Below, one piece after another: positions 28,628-37,435 of a DNA stretch of 64,000 nt. Position 1 is the first letter of the stretch. Each line of letters starts with the position of its first letter. The position numbers and the translations under genes are program-made. The notes below the pieces were generated by a model, which did not search any database, was not told the origin of the DNA, and saw nothing but the letters and a program-made list of their open reading frames with translations. Source of the DNA: QHXQ01 sp045807745 (GTDB taxonomy: Bacteria > Acidobacteriota > Blastocatellia > Pyrinomonadales > Pyrinomonadaceae); the NCBI GenBank assembly GCA_045807745.1, contig JBJMGT010000012.1, positions 165,955 to 229,954 on the forward strand, read 5' to 3'.

Positions 28628-29989
28628 CTACATCACCTGCGCGGCGCTCGGTTGCGGGCGTTCCAACAGCGCGGGTGCGACAAGTTGTGTCGGCGCTTCG
28701 TTGTGTGAAGCGGCCTCGGCGCGCTCGGTCAGGAACTGCACGATGTCTTTCGTGAACAGCAGATCGAGCGTCCAGTCGAGCGCGACGCGCACCTTCTTCT
28801 CAAAGCGCGGGAGCTTCGACAGATAGATCGAGCGCCACAGCCACCACGCGATGAAACCCGAAAAGTTGATGCCCATGATCTGCGCGACGCCGGTGCGCCG
28901 GCCGATGGCGGCGAGCAGTCCGATGGTCTTGAAGGCGAACGCTCTTTTCTGACCACCGCGCACCATGGCCTTGATGTTCTCGGCGAGCACACGCCCCTCG
29001 CGAATGGCATGCTGTGCGGTCGGTGGAAATGGTTTGCCCGTCGCCTTATCCGGAATCGCCGCACTGTCGCCCAAAGCCCACACACCCGGATAGTCGGGCA
29101 CAGTCATGAACTCGTCTGTGACGACGCGCCCGCGCACCCGCGCGCACGGCAGCGTGTTCAGAAGCGGGTGCGGCGAAGTGCCAGCCGTCCAGACGAGCGT
29201 GTTGGTAGTAATGATCGTGCCGTCGCTTAAGGTCACTTCGCGGTCAGTCACCTGCGTGACCTTCGCGTTGGTGTGAATCTCGACCTTGCGCGCGGCCAAT
29301 TTCTGTTGCGCATAGCGCCCCAACTTCTCGCCCAACTCCGGCAGGATCACGTCGCCAGAATGCACGAGCACGACGCGGATCATCTCTTCAGTTAAGTGCG
29401 GATAGAACTCGACCGCCGCGCGGAGAAAATCGTTCATGCCGGCGATGGTCTCCGCGCCGGCGAAGCCGCCGCCCGCGACGACGAAATTCAAGAGCGGCTC
29501 GCGCACACGCGGACAGCACTCGAAATCGGCCTCTTCCAGATTGCTGATCATGTGATTGCGCAAGTGGATCGCGTCGCCGAGCGATTTCATCGTCAAGGCA
29601 TGTTCGGCGAGACCGGGCAGCCCATAGAAGTTCGTGATCGAGCCGAGCGCGAGCACCAGATGATCATACTCAAGCTCGTGATGATGATGTTCGTGCCCGT
29701 GCGCGACGGCGATGCGCTTATTGTCCAAGTCAATGTTGGTCACTTCGCCGTCGAAGAAGCGGACGCGGCGCAGCAGCTTGCGGATCGGGTTGACGATGTG
29801 CGTCATGTCCAGATCGCTTGCGGCCACTTCGTGCAGCATCGGCGTGAAGAGGAAGAAGTTCTCGCGGTTGATGAGCGTGACTTCGATGTCCGCGTCGCGC
29901 GCCAGAGTCTTCTCCAAGTGCAGCGCCGTGTAGAGGCCGCCGAAGCCGCCGCCGAGTATAATGATGCGCGTTTTATTATTTGCGCTCAT
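28628..29989 (-). CDS. ndh: Type II NADH dehydrogenase
   Basis: A 453-residue FAD flavoprotein of the NDH-2 family, passing electrons from NADH to quinone at the inner face of the membrane without pumping protons. The FAD-binding loop is IIILGGGFGGLYTALHLEK, the NADH-binding loop is NFVVAGGGFAGAETIAGM, and GVWALGDSAAI and PPTAQHAIREG are the FAD and quinone-site motifs. Amphipathic and Trp-rich helices near the C-terminus (GFIAWWLWRSIYL) fit membrane attachment. Start ATG 29989 follows GAGGAG; the upstream ATG 30007 contains that ribosome binding site. Confidence 0.93.
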   Translation of the reverse strand: MSANNKTRIIILGGGFGGLYTALHLEKTLARDADIEVTLINRENFFLFTPMLHEVAASDLDMTHIVNPIRKLLRRVRFFDGEVTNIDLDNKRIAVAHGHEHHHHELEYDHLVLALGSITNFYGLPGLAEHALTMKSLGDAIHLRNHMISNLEEADFECCPRVREPLLNFVVAGGGFAGAETIAGMNDFLRAAVEFYPHLTEEMIRVVLVHSGDVILPELGEKLGRYAQQKLAARKVEIHTNAKVTQVTDREVTLSDGTIITTNTLVWTAGTSPHPLLNTLPCARVRGRVVTDEFMTVPDYPGVWALGDSAAIPDKATGKPFPPTAQHAIREGRVLAENIKAMVRGGQKRAFAFKTIGLLAAIGRRTGVAQIMGINFSGFIAWWLWRSIYLSKLPRFEKKVRVALDWTLDLLFTKDIVQFLTERAEAASHNEAPTQLVAPALLERPQPSAAQVM

Positions 29990-30121
29990 GATTTGTCTGC
30001 TCCTCATCGATATTTGCTGAATGGATGGCTTGCTGCGGTTGCGGCGCCGTATCCTTGCGCTTAACTACCCGGCGCAGCGGTGAGCCTTGATTGGCCCGCC
30101 GCCGCGCCGCCCGCCTTGGCG

Positions 30122-30604
30122 TTACGACTGCTTGAGCGGGGCCGTGCCGAAGTTGACGCCGAAGCGTTGACACCAAATCGTGACGGCTTTGTACTTGTTG
30201 AGATCGACGCCGGCCGGCAGGTCATAATTCTGATCGCCGATGTTGCCTTTGAGCGGGCTGATCTCGACGAAGCCCGCCTGCTTCACCGTGTCGCTGTCGG
30301 TCGCATCGCTTGCGGCGACGAGATAGACGTGTACGTCGGGGCCGTTGGAGGTTTCAAAGTTTGTCAGGCGCAGCGTCTTCTGCCCGTTGGGCAGTTGATA
30401 GATGGTGGCCGTGCCTTTGGTATCGTGCGCGACGCTGTGGAAGTTGCCCGTGCCGAGTGTCGTGGTCGCGTTTGTGGCGGCTGACGCGGTCGGGAACTGT
30501 TCGTTGACTTTCTGATCGACGAAGAGCCGCTCGGGGCGGAAGGCGTACCAAGCACCACCCACGATAATCAGAGCGACGATGATGACGATGAGCTTACGTG
30601 ACAT
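30122..30604 (-). CDS. DM13-domain membrane-anchored protein
   Basis: About 160 residues from the ATG at 30604 (AAGGAG ten bases upstream; an in-frame ATG four codons earlier is too close to it). It has one N-terminal membrane anchor (KLIVIIVALIIVGGAWYAF), then a DM13 domain: ATIYQLPNGQKTLRLTNFET, SNGPDVHVYLVA, SPLKGNIGDQNYDLPAGVDL and the conserved Cys in AVTIWCQRFGVNFG. DM13 domains are proposed to carry redox or electron-transfer functions through that Cys. It lies on the same strand as NDH-2 upstream-side genes but is separately spaced. Confidence 0.9.
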   Translation of the reverse strand: MSRKLIVIIVALIIVGGAWYAFRPERLFVDQKVNEQFPTASAATNATTTLGTGNFHSVAHDTKGTATIYQLPNGQKTLRLTNFETSNGPDVHVYLVAASDATDSDTVKQAGFVEISPLKGNIGDQNYDLPAGVDLNKYKAVTIWCQRFGVNFGTAPLKQS

Positions 30605-30832
30605 TGCGTTCATTCTCCTTCTCAAGTTTGGCGCTGCCCTTTAGTGCGACAGCCGGTTCGTATCTTATTCAAAGCCCGCGTTCGTTGCGGGCACACGTCT
30701 CCCCGGAAGAGAAAGACTCTCCCTAGCTTCGGCGGCGTGTTTGTTAGCGCGAGGTGTTCAGACTTGCTTGCGGTTCATTGCTTCGTGGCCGCTTGCGCAT
30801 CCGCACGATTAGTCGTGGGGCGGCGGGAATCC

Positions 30833-32041
30833 TTACAGGAATTTTTCGGCTGGTCGCCGGAGCAGGGCCAGCGTCGCGGCGAAGAGGCCGAGCGCGACCA
30901 GCAAGACGAGGGCTATGAGGAGCATACCCGCGCGTGGGCCTTCGTACTCGAAGAGTTGGCCTACGAGCCACGGCACTGACATACCACCCAGACTCGCGCC
31001 GACGAGTAAGCGACCTGTGATGCGCCCCGTCATGTGCATGTGCCGCCCGGCGAACGCGAGCAGCGTCGGAAAGATCGCGGCCATAAACAGACCGACGCCG
31101 AATGCGCCGGGCCACACGAGCGCGTGCGCGCCCGTGAGCAGTAGCACAAGACTGAAGAGACAACCACAGAGTGCAGTTGAGAGAATCGTGCGCGGACGCA
31201 GACGCGCGGCAAGCGGGATGGCGAACAAACGCCCCAGCATGAGCGCGCCGTAGAAGGCTGATGTCAAAAGGGCCGCGCCGGCCGCGTCGCTCCAACGACG
31301 CGCCAACGCATAGGTGGCGATCCAACCGCCAAAAGCCACTTCCGCGCCGACGTAGAGCGCGAGAAAGAGCGCCAGCAGCAGAACGAGACGCGGGCGGGCC
31401 TGTGCAGCAGGTTCATCCGTCTGCGCGACCAGACGCGGTGGGGGACTCGGCAGATATAAGAGCCAGACTGCGGGCAGCAGGACGAGCGGCGCAAGCGCCC
31501 AATAGGCCGCGTTCGTGCCATGTGTGATGGTGCGCGCGACGATGAGCGGCGCAACAGTCGCGCCGACAGCATAACCTAAGTGCGCCGCATTCAACGCCGA
31601 GCCGACGCGGCGCGAGTCGTGCGCCCAAGTGAGCAAGGTGTTGCCGCCCATGTCGAGCAGACCCTCGCCTGCGCCGAGACCGAGCATGACCAGCGTGAGC
31701 AGCCATAGTTGCGTCGGGACGGGCGCGACGGCCATCAACACGGCCATACAGACGAGCGCCACCGCCATCAAGCGATGCCCGGCCCCGCGATCATACAAAC
31801 GCCCGGCGCGCAGGTTGATGAGCAGGAAGCCGAGCGAGCGCGCAGTCAGTAAGAGACCAATGGAACTGATGCGCGCGTGCGTCTGCGCGGCCAGCCCCGG
31901 CAGCGTCGGCCCCAGCGAGCCGGTCGTCAAACCGAGCGCGACGAGTGCGGCACAATAACTGGCGGTCAACGCGAGCCGCCCACCACGCGCGCGCGGTAGA
32001 GACTCCGGGGCGCTGACTATGTTGGTGGCCGTCGCACTCAT
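30833..32041 (-). CDS. Major facilitator superfamily transporter
   Basis: A 402-residue membrane protein with about twelve hydrophobic segments in two halves separated by a polar loop (around residues 205-220). MFS loop motifs are recognisable: NLRAGRLYDRGAGHRLM between helices 2 and 3 and LAARLRPRTILST in the second half. The general look (GAGEGLLDMGGNTLLTWAH; ALNAAHLGYAVGATVAPLI) is that of the fucose-permease/MFSD4-like branch, which often carries sugars, but the substrate is not visible. It lies 64 bases downstream of the DUF1003 gene on the same strand. Confidence 0.9.
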   Translation of the reverse strand: MSATATNIVSAPESLPRARGGRLALTASYCAALVALGLTTGSLGPTLPGLAAQTHARISSIGLLLTARSLGFLLINLRAGRLYDRGAGHRLMAVALVCMAVLMAVAPVPTQLWLLTLVMLGLGAGEGLLDMGGNTLLTWAHDSRRVGSALNAAHLGYAVGATVAPLIVARTITHGTNAAYWALAPLVLLPAVWLLYLPSPPPRLVAQTDEPAAQARPRLVLLLALFLALYVGAEVAFGGWIATYALARRWSDAAGAALLTSAFYGALMLGRLFAIPLAARLRPRTILSTALCGCLFSLVLLLTGAHALVWPGAFGVGLFMAAIFPTLLAFAGRHMHMTGRITGRLLVGASLGGMSVPWLVGQLFEYEGPRAGMLLIALVLLVALGLFAATLALLRRPAEKFL

Positions 32042-32105
32042 TGGCTGTCTTTCGCCGGCCGGCGCGGGCGCGTCTATGTGGGTTCGTGAGTCGATACGAG
32101 GGATG

Positions 32106-32648
32106 TTAACGTGCGCGAATCGTGATCGCCAAATCCGTCAGTTGCGTCTGCATCGCGTGCACCAACTCTTTCAGTTCATCGATCTCGCGATAGGTGCGGA
32201 CGCTGACCTCGTAGTCCAACTCGGCGCGTTTGTCTGCGTGCGCGTGCTGCCGGTTCTGACTGATGAGCAGAAAGCCTGTAATGAAGATCGACTCGACTGA
32301 CAGGATCAGCCCGAGCAGGTTGTACGGATAGTCGTCGAACTTGCCGACGATGGCGAAGATGCCTGTGTTGGCGACGAGCCAAAGCACGAACCAGAGCGAA
32401 TGCACGACGAGGAAGTGCGGGCGACTAATAAAGTCGGTCGCGCGATCCGCCAGCCGCTCGTACCAACGCGTCTTAGCGTGCAACTCTTCCTGCACGTAAG
32501 CGAACGGCCCCAAGGCCTTGTGACAGACGGGATTCGCGCAAAAGATCGCGTCTTCATCATTCGCCCCACCGCAAGCCGGGCACGACGTTGACACGACCCG
32601 CTCCGGCAGCCGCTCCAACATCCACGCTTCAACTATCTGTGCGCTCAT
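32106..32648 (-). CDS. DUF1003 membrane protein with N-terminal zinc ribbon
   Basis: About 180 residues. The start at 32648 follows GAGGTG; a longer reading from 32672 includes that site. The N-terminus has a four-Cys zinc-ribbon-like element (CPACGG then CANPVC). The rest is DUF1003: a loop with FISRPHFLVVHSLWFVLWL, a second membrane segment NLLGLILSVESIFITGFLL, then ISQNRQHAHADKRAELDYEV and a C-terminal coiled coil. The two membrane segments are typical of the family; its function is unknown, though it often accompanies transport or stress genes. It precedes the MFS transporter on the same strand. Confidence 0.9.
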   Translation of the reverse strand: MSAQIVEAWMLERLPERVVSTSCPACGGANDEDAIFCANPVCHKALGPFAYVQEELHAKTRWYERLADRATDFISRPHFLVVHSLWFVLWLVANTGIFAIVGKFDDYPYNLLGLILSVESIFITGFLLISQNRQHAHADKRAELDYEVSVRTYREIDELKELVHAMQTQLTDLAITIRAR

Positions 32649-32756
32649 TTTTTTCACCTCTGCATTGCGCATCTATTGCCGACCGCTAATAGTCGGGGCC
32701 GGGCGCGGAAACTTACAGCCGGTGCTTCGTCGTGCGGAGCAAGCGAAGGCTAATCA

Positions 32757-33023
32757 TCAATGTTCATTGTCACGCAACGCACGTTTGAGCCGCGCGCGTG
32801 CGGCGGGCGAGAGCGCCGTCCCATCTGCAACTGTTTGTGTGTCAACGCGGCAGGCCCGCAGGCGAATGGCGCGGCGCAAGATGAGCAGTTGCAGCTTGAA
32901 GCGCATGCAGGCGGCACAGGCGAGCAGGTGTAGGCGCAGCAGCAGGCGCGCGCGTAACGGCAGCCCGTGCTCCATCGCGGCCGAGAGGAGCACCGCCGCA
33001 CGCTTGCAGGTCAACGTTAACAT
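32757..33023 (-). CDS. Short anti-sigma-like zinc (zf-HC2 type) protein
   Basis: An 88-residue Leu/Arg-rich protein. It carries LHLLACAACMRFKLQLLILR, the H-x3-C-x2-C pattern found in zinc-type anti-sigma factors, with an earlier Cys in LTCKRAAVLLS. It resembles the 105-residue protein just upstream (RLQLRLHLWICIWCVWYFEH) over the same positions, so the two are probably duplicates. It would bind an ECF sigma factor in the cytoplasm; no membrane segment is certain. Start ATG at 33023, with a TTG just before it as an alternative and no clear ribosome binding site. Confidence 0.65.
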   Translation of the reverse strand: MLTLTCKRAAVLLSAAMEHGLPLRARLLLRLHLLACAACMRFKLQLLILRRAIRLRACRVDTQTVADGTALSPAARARLKRALRDNEH

Positions 33024-33192
33024 CAAGAGTAATGCATAGCTGGCAAAGCAATATTAGAGCGCGACCCGTATATGAATATAAGATCGAGTGCGGGCCGCCG
33101 ACCGTTATGCCGTCACGGTCGCGTTAGACAGACGACGCCCGCACAGATTGGTCGCGCGAGTTGCTTGAATCCTTACAGCAATGCGTGGGGCA

Positions 33193-33510
33193 TTAAGATT
33201 CGCTGTTGAGAGTGCGCTTGATGCGCGCGCGGGCTTCGAGCGAGAGTTGTATGGTCGTGGTGCTGTCGGTCTCTGCGTCGTGGGCGGCGCGTGCGCGCAA
33301 GGTGGCGCGGAGTAGTTGCAGGTGTTCAAAGTACCAGACGCACCAGATGCAAATCCACAGATGCAGGCGCAGTTGCAGGCGCTCGCGCAGGGTGAGGGGG
33401 CGCTCCAACGACTCGGACATGAGCACGGACATCTGCTTACAAGGGGGCAGCCGCCGCAGCAGAAAATAACGCACGGCATGGGTCGCTTGCTGGATGAGTC
33501 CGCGGGGCAT
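33193..33510 (-). CDS. Anti-sigma-like zinc (zf-HC2 type) protein
   Basis: A 105-residue protein starting 4 bases after the ECF sigma gene stops, so the two are surely cotranscribed. The core is PPCKQMSVLMSESLERPLTL, then RLQLRLHLWICIWC with the H-x3-C-x2-C zinc pattern of anti-sigma factors and an extra upstream Cys. The C-terminal 40 residues are polar with SLEARARIKRTL, mirrored in the next protein (SPAARARLKRAL). It probably holds the adjacent sigma factor inactive until a redox or other signal; this is family knowledge plus gene order. Confidence 0.8.
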   Translation of the reverse strand: MPRGLIQQATHAVRYFLLRRLPPCKQMSVLMSESLERPLTLRERLQLRLHLWICIWCVWYFEHLQLLRATLRARAAHDAETDSTTTIQLSLEARARIKRTLNSES

Positions 33511-33514
33511 CTGT

Positions 33515-34132
33515 TTAGCGTTGGCCCTCCGGGCGTTTGAACCAGTTGAGTTCGAGACAGTGGCGCAGGTGCAGCCGCGCCCGATGCAGCATGACCCAGA
33601 GATTATTCACCGTGATACTCAAGACCTCACAAATCTCTTCGCTCGTCAGCCCGTCCACTTCGCGCAGGACGAATGCGCTGGCGGTGCGTTCGGGCAGCGG
33701 CCCCAAGCAATTTTGGAAGACCAGCCAGAACTCGCCCTGCTCGACGAGGGCGGCGGGGCTGGCGTGCCAATCGCTGGGCGCGTAGGCGGTCTCCCAGTGA
33801 TCCGTCCATTGCCCTGCGGCGGTGAAGAACTCGTCGTGCGCAAACTCTTCGCCCTCGCGTTGCGGCACGGGCGCTTCGCGACTCTGCCGGCGAAAGTGAT
33901 CCGTGATCTTGTGTTTGAGTATGCCGACGAGCCACGTGCGCTCCGAGCCGCGCCCTGCAAAGTTCGTGTAAGCTTGGAGGGCGGCCAGCAGTGTCTCCTG
34001 CACGGCGTCTTCGGCGCGCGCTGCGTCGCGCAGGCGGAACAAGGCATAGCGATAGAGATAATCGCCATGCTCGTCGACCCACGCGCCGGGGTCGGGCGTG
34101 GGTGTCTCTCTGGCACGCTGCTCTTGGCTCAT
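33515..34132 (-). CDS. ECF-type sigma-70 family RNA polymerase sigma factor
   Basis: About 205 residues from the ATG at 34132 (an in-frame start at 34228 would add a low-quality 32-residue leader). Region 2 reads YLYRYALFRLRDAARAEDAV and continues ERTWLVGILKHKITDHFRRQ; region 4 reads LPERTASAFVLREVDGLTSE with the HTH EEICEVLSITVNNLWVMLHR. It directs RNA polymerase to a stress-type regulon. Two zinc-type anti-sigma-like genes follow on the same strand. Upstream (34229-34415) lies an AT-richer spacer with an inverted repeat. Confidence 0.92.
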   Translation of the reverse strand: MSQEQRARETPTPDPGAWVDEHGDYLYRYALFRLRDAARAEDAVQETLLAALQAYTNFAGRGSERTWLVGILKHKITDHFRRQSREAPVPQREGEEFAHDEFFTAAGQWTDHWETAYAPSDWHASPAALVEQGEFWLVFQNCLGPLPERTASAFVLREVDGLTSEEICEVLSITVNNLWVMLHRARLHLRHCLELNWFKRPEGQR

Positions 34133-34336
34133 CGAAAACGGGGCGCGGTCGGACAAACGCTTGTGCTGACCGGGGGATCTGCGATCCCGTCGAACTACTT
34201 TCAGGGCTGAAGGAATATAAACACGCATTGGGTGCTCGTGCTAACATCGTCTATCGTAAGACGAGCACAGGGCTAACGCACTTCTTACCTTCGCCAGCTA
34301 AGGTTAATTCACGCCGCCGGCCGGCGGCAAATAAAA

Positions 34337-34412
34337 AAGCTGTTAGCTGTTAGCGATTAGCTCTTGGCTTTTCGTCTTTAGCTAATGGCTAAGGGCTAAC
34401 AGCTAACAGCTT
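34337..34412. repeat. Long inverted repeat of AGCTGTTAGC words
   Basis: A perfect 18-base inverted repeat: AAGCTGTTAGCTGTTAGC at 34337-34354 and its complement at 34395-34412, with a 40-base centre that is itself made of related words (GATTAGCTCTTGGC, TTTAGCTAATGGC). The arms contain an internal direct repeat of GCTGTTA. It lies between the divergent sigma gene and the small zinc-ribbon gene and ends 3 bases before that ATG. Such heptameric GCTNNTA words recall short dispersed repeats known from other phyla. Confidence 0.85.
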
Positions 34413-34415
34413 CTC

Positions 34416-34595
34416 ATGAAACTCGAAGCCTGTCGTGATTGCGGGGCGCTACTGCCGGCGGACGCGCGCGGCTGTCCGCAGTGCGCGCGTAATCTTGAGG
34501 CTGAGCGGATGCTGGCGAAATATTTCTGGCTCGGTCTCGTGCCGGCACTGCTCTTGCTGCTTAGTCTCGTCGTGCTGCGCACGCACAATAAGTGA
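34416..34595 (+). CDS. Small zinc-ribbon membrane protein
   Basis: A 59-residue protein. The N-terminal 23 residues have two CxxC pairs (CRDCG and CPQC) 10 residues apart, a minimal zinc ribbon, and residues 36-54 form a hydrophobic segment (WLGLVPALLLLLSLVVL) ending with a positive tail. This ribbon-plus-anchor layout is common in small bacterial proteins of unknown role. The start codon lies 3 bases after the inverted repeat, so the upstream region could affect its translation. No clear ribosome binding site is visible. Not previously assignable to a named family by me. Confidence 0.65.
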   Translation: MKLEACRDCGALLPADARGCPQCARNLEAERMLAKYFWLGLVPALLLLLSLVVLRTHNK

Positions 34596-34689
34596 CCAGC
34601 GCCTGCTGTGGCGAAGTGGGACAATAGAGGCGGAACATCTAAGCGCTGTGCGCCGGCACGGGTGCAGCGCCACCTCACGCTCATGTTCG

Positions 34690-34935
34690 GTGCGGGTGCG
34701 CGCATTGGAACACGCGCTCGCGAGCGTCCGGCAGTTGCAAGGGTTGTTGCCAATCTGTTCCTACTGTAAGTCTGTGCGCGCCGAGCAAAACTACTGGCAG
34801 CGCGGCGAATGTTATCTGGCGGATCACTCTGCGGTGCAGTTCAGTCACGGCATCTGTCCCGACTGCTACGCGGCGCACGTCCAATCGGAGTTGGAAAAAA
34901 AATCATCGCGCCGGCCGGAAAACAGAGTAGAATAG
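34690..34935 (+). CDS. Short protein with 'LLPICSYCK' Cys-rich domain
   Basis: About 81 residues if the GTG at 34690 is used. It is a short helix (RALEHALASVRQLQGL) followed by the domain LLPICSYCKSVRAEQNYWQR, HSAVQFSHGICPDCY. The same domain is often found at the C-terminus of response regulators and PAS proteins, where the two CxxC pairs probably bind zinc. Here it stands nearly alone. The reading frame stays open back to 34435, but that upstream part overlaps the zinc-ribbon gene and is not protein-like, so the exact start is uncertain. It precedes the large signalling cluster and may work with it. Confidence 0.65.
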   Translation: MRVRALEHALASVRQLQGLLPICSYCKSVRAEQNYWQRGECYLADHSAVQFSHGICPDCYAAHVQSELEKKSSRRPENRVE

Positions 34936-35042
34936 CGCCGCACTCCTCCCCACATCGCATTAGGAGCGCTTGTTACGGGGTCATTCGGGCGTAAAGGGAT
35001 AGCTGGTTCAGACCTCTCGCGGCCTCTCTGCTCCCTAAGTTA

Positions 35043-37430
35043 ATGTTCAGGACAACCTCGCCCATCGGTGGATGGCGCATGAACGCTGAGCGCAATCGTG
35101 CCGTAGATGATCTGGCGGAGAGCGAATACCACTCTCTCGATCTCATCGAGCACATCCCCATCGGTCTCTATCGCACCACGCCCGACGGGCGCGTCCTCAT
35201 GGCTAACCGTGCCCTCCTCAAGATGCTCGGTTGCGACTCCTTCGCCGAGGTGACCGCGCAAGACTTGGAACAGGACAACAATTCGCTCTATCCGCGCCCG
35301 CTGTTCAAAGAACGACTGGAGCGGGACGGCGCGATCCGTGGTCTCGAAGCCGCTTGGCGGCGGCGCGACGGCACGACCGTGTTCGTGCGCGAACACGCGC
35401 GCGTAGTGCGGGGCGCAGACGGGCATGTGCTCTATTACGAAGGTACAGTCGAGGACATCACCGAGTACAAGCGGGCCGAAGAGGAGTTGCGCGAGAGCGA
35501 GGAGCGTTACCGCATGGTGGCTGAGACGGCCACAGACGCCATCCTCACGATTGATGAACGGAGCACCGTCTTATTCATGAACGCCGCCGCCACACGCATC
35601 TTCGGCTACACCGCCGAGGAGGTGTTGGGGCAGAGCCTGACCATGCTCATGCCGGATTATCTGCGCCATGTCCACAAGGCGGCCTTTGGCAATTACATCG
35701 CGACCGGGCAGCGGCACATCTCTTGGGAGGCGATTGAGTTGCCGGGGCTGCACAAGAGTGGGCACGAGATTCCGCTCGAACTCTCCTTCGGCGAGTTTAC
35801 CCAGCACGGGCGGCGCATCTTCATCGGCATCGCCCGCGACGTGACTGAGCGGAAGCGCGCGCAGGAGGCGCTGCAACGTAGCGCCGAGTATTTTCGCTCG
35901 TTGATTGAACATTCCTCCGACGTGATCTCGATCCTGAATAGCGACGGGGTGCGGCGTTATGTCAGTCCCTCGGTCGAGCGCGTGCTCGGTTATAAGCCGG
36001 AAGAGTTGGTGGGGCAGAACGCTTTCGCCTTGGTCCATCCGGATGATGTGCCCGGCTTGGCGAAGCTGTTCGCCGCTGGGGTGAAACAACCCTGCTTCTT
36101 AATCACCAGAGAGTTGCGCTATCGGCACAAGGATGGTTCGTGGCGCATCCTTGAAGTGACGGCGAGCAACCTGCTCGATAATCCGGTCGTGGCCGGCATC
36201 GTCATCAACTCGCGCGACATCACCGAGCGCAAGCGCGCCGAAGAGGCGCTGTTGCGGACGCAGGCGCGGCTGCGGCTTATCAACAGCATCTCGACCGCGA
36301 TTCGGGCCGGGATGTCTGTGGCCGAGATCATCGCCAACGCCGTGACCCAGACGCAACAGTATTTCAGCAACTTCCGGGTGGCTTACTCAACGATTGATGA
36401 GCGCAACCAGTTGACCTTGATGCATGCTACCCAGCCGCCACAGATGCCTGCGGTGAAGCATTTGCAAATTGATCTGAATACCGCGCCGGATTACTTTCAC
36501 GCGTTGCGGCGCGGCGAAGTCGTCGCCGTCGCGGACGTGACGCAGGACGCACGGCTCACGCCCCTGTTAGAAGCGATCCATGCGCGCGGCACATACGCTC
36601 TGCTCGACGTGCCCCTGCGTCACTCTGATGAACTCATCGGTCTGTTCAGTTGCGGCGCGCCCGCGCCACATGTCTGGACCGAACACGAGATCGAGACCGT
36701 CAAAGAGGTTGCTGCGCATCTGTCGGTCGTCATCCGTGAGGCGCACGCGGAGCAGGAGCGCACACGCGCCGAAGCCGCGCGGGGCGAGTTGCTCGCGCAG
36801 TTGGTCACGGCGCAGGAAGAGGAGCGCCGCCGCATCGCGCTCGAACTCCACGATCAACTCGGCCAATACGTAACGGCGCTCATGCTGGGACTGAAGGCGT
36901 TACAGGACTCCGGCGAACTCGCGGGCGCGAACGAGCGTTTGCAACAGTTGCTGCGCTTGGCCAATCAACTGGGCGAGGAAGCACACCGGCTCGCGTGGGA
37001 GTTGCGCCCGAGCGCGCTCGATGATCTAGGGCTGCAAGGCACGCTCAGAAACTATCTGGAAGAGTGGGCGCTGCGGTTCGGCCGCGCCGTCGATTTTCAC
37101 AGCAGCGGTCTGCGCGACCGCCTGCCGGCGCAAATCGAGAGCGCGCTGTACCGCATCATCCAAGAGGCCCTGACCAACGTGGCCAAGCATGCACAGGCCC
37201 GACACGTGAGTGTCATTCTTGAGCGGCGGCAGGGGCGTGTGCTGGCCATCGTCGAAGACGACGGGCGCGGCTTCGACACGGTCGAAGTGCTTGAGAGCGC
37301 GAACACGGCGCGGCGCATGGGGTTGGTCGGGATGCACGAGCGCGCGCGCCTCGTCGGCGGTGAGTTAGAGATCGAATCTGCACCGGGCGAAGGTACAACC
37401 ATCTACGTCCGCGTGCCCCTCACGGAGTAA
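35043..37430 (+). CDS. Multi-PAS/GAF sensor histidine kinase (NarX-type HisKA_3)
   Basis: A 795-residue cytoplasmic kinase. Domains in order: PAS (about 30-140), PAS (150-275), PAS with PAC (285-410), GAF (420-570), then HisKA_3 with the phospho-His in RRRIALELHDQLGQYVTAL and a HATPase_c domain (IIQEALTNVAKHAQARHVSV, VEDDGRGFD). No membrane segment is present, so it senses internal signals. The response regulator gene follows after 5 bases and is of the matching NarL/FixJ type, so the two form a cognate pair. An ATG at 35079 is an alternative start. Confidence 0.93.
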   Translation: MFRTTSPIGGWRMNAERNRAVDDLAESEYHSLDLIEHIPIGLYRTTPDGRVLMANRALLKMLGCDSFAEVTAQDLEQDNNSLYPRPLFKERLERDGAIRGLEAAWRRRDGTTVFVREHARVVRGADGHVLYYEGTVEDITEYKRAEEELRESEERYRMVAETATDAILTIDERSTVLFMNAAATRIFGYTAEEVLGQSLTMLMPDYLRHVHKAAFGNYIATGQRHISWEAIELPGLHKSGHEIPLELSFGEFTQHGRRIFIGIARDVTERKRAQEALQRSAEYFRSLIEHSSDVISILNSDGVRRYVSPSVERVLGYKPEELVGQNAFALVHPDDVPGLAKLFAAGVKQPCFLITRELRYRHKDGSWRILEVTASNLLDNPVVAGIVINSRDITERKRAEEALLRTQARLRLINSISTAIRAGMSVAEIIANAVTQTQQYFSNFRVAYSTIDERNQLTLMHATQPPQMPAVKHLQIDLNTAPDYFHALRRGEVVAVADVTQDARLTPLLEAIHARGTYALLDVPLRHSDELIGLFSCGAPAPHVWTEHEIETVKEVAAHLSVVIREAHAEQERTRAEAARGELLAQLVTAQEEERRRIALELHDQLGQYVTALMLGLKALQDSGELAGANERLQQLLRLANQLGEEAHRLAWELRPSALDDLGLQGTLRNYLEEWALRFGRAVDFHSSGLRDRLPAQIESALYRIIQEALTNVAKHAQARHVSVILERRQGRVLAIVEDDGRGFDTVEVLESANTARRMGLVGMHERARLVGGELEIESAPGEGTTIYVRVPLTE

Positions 37431-37435
37431 AAGTT

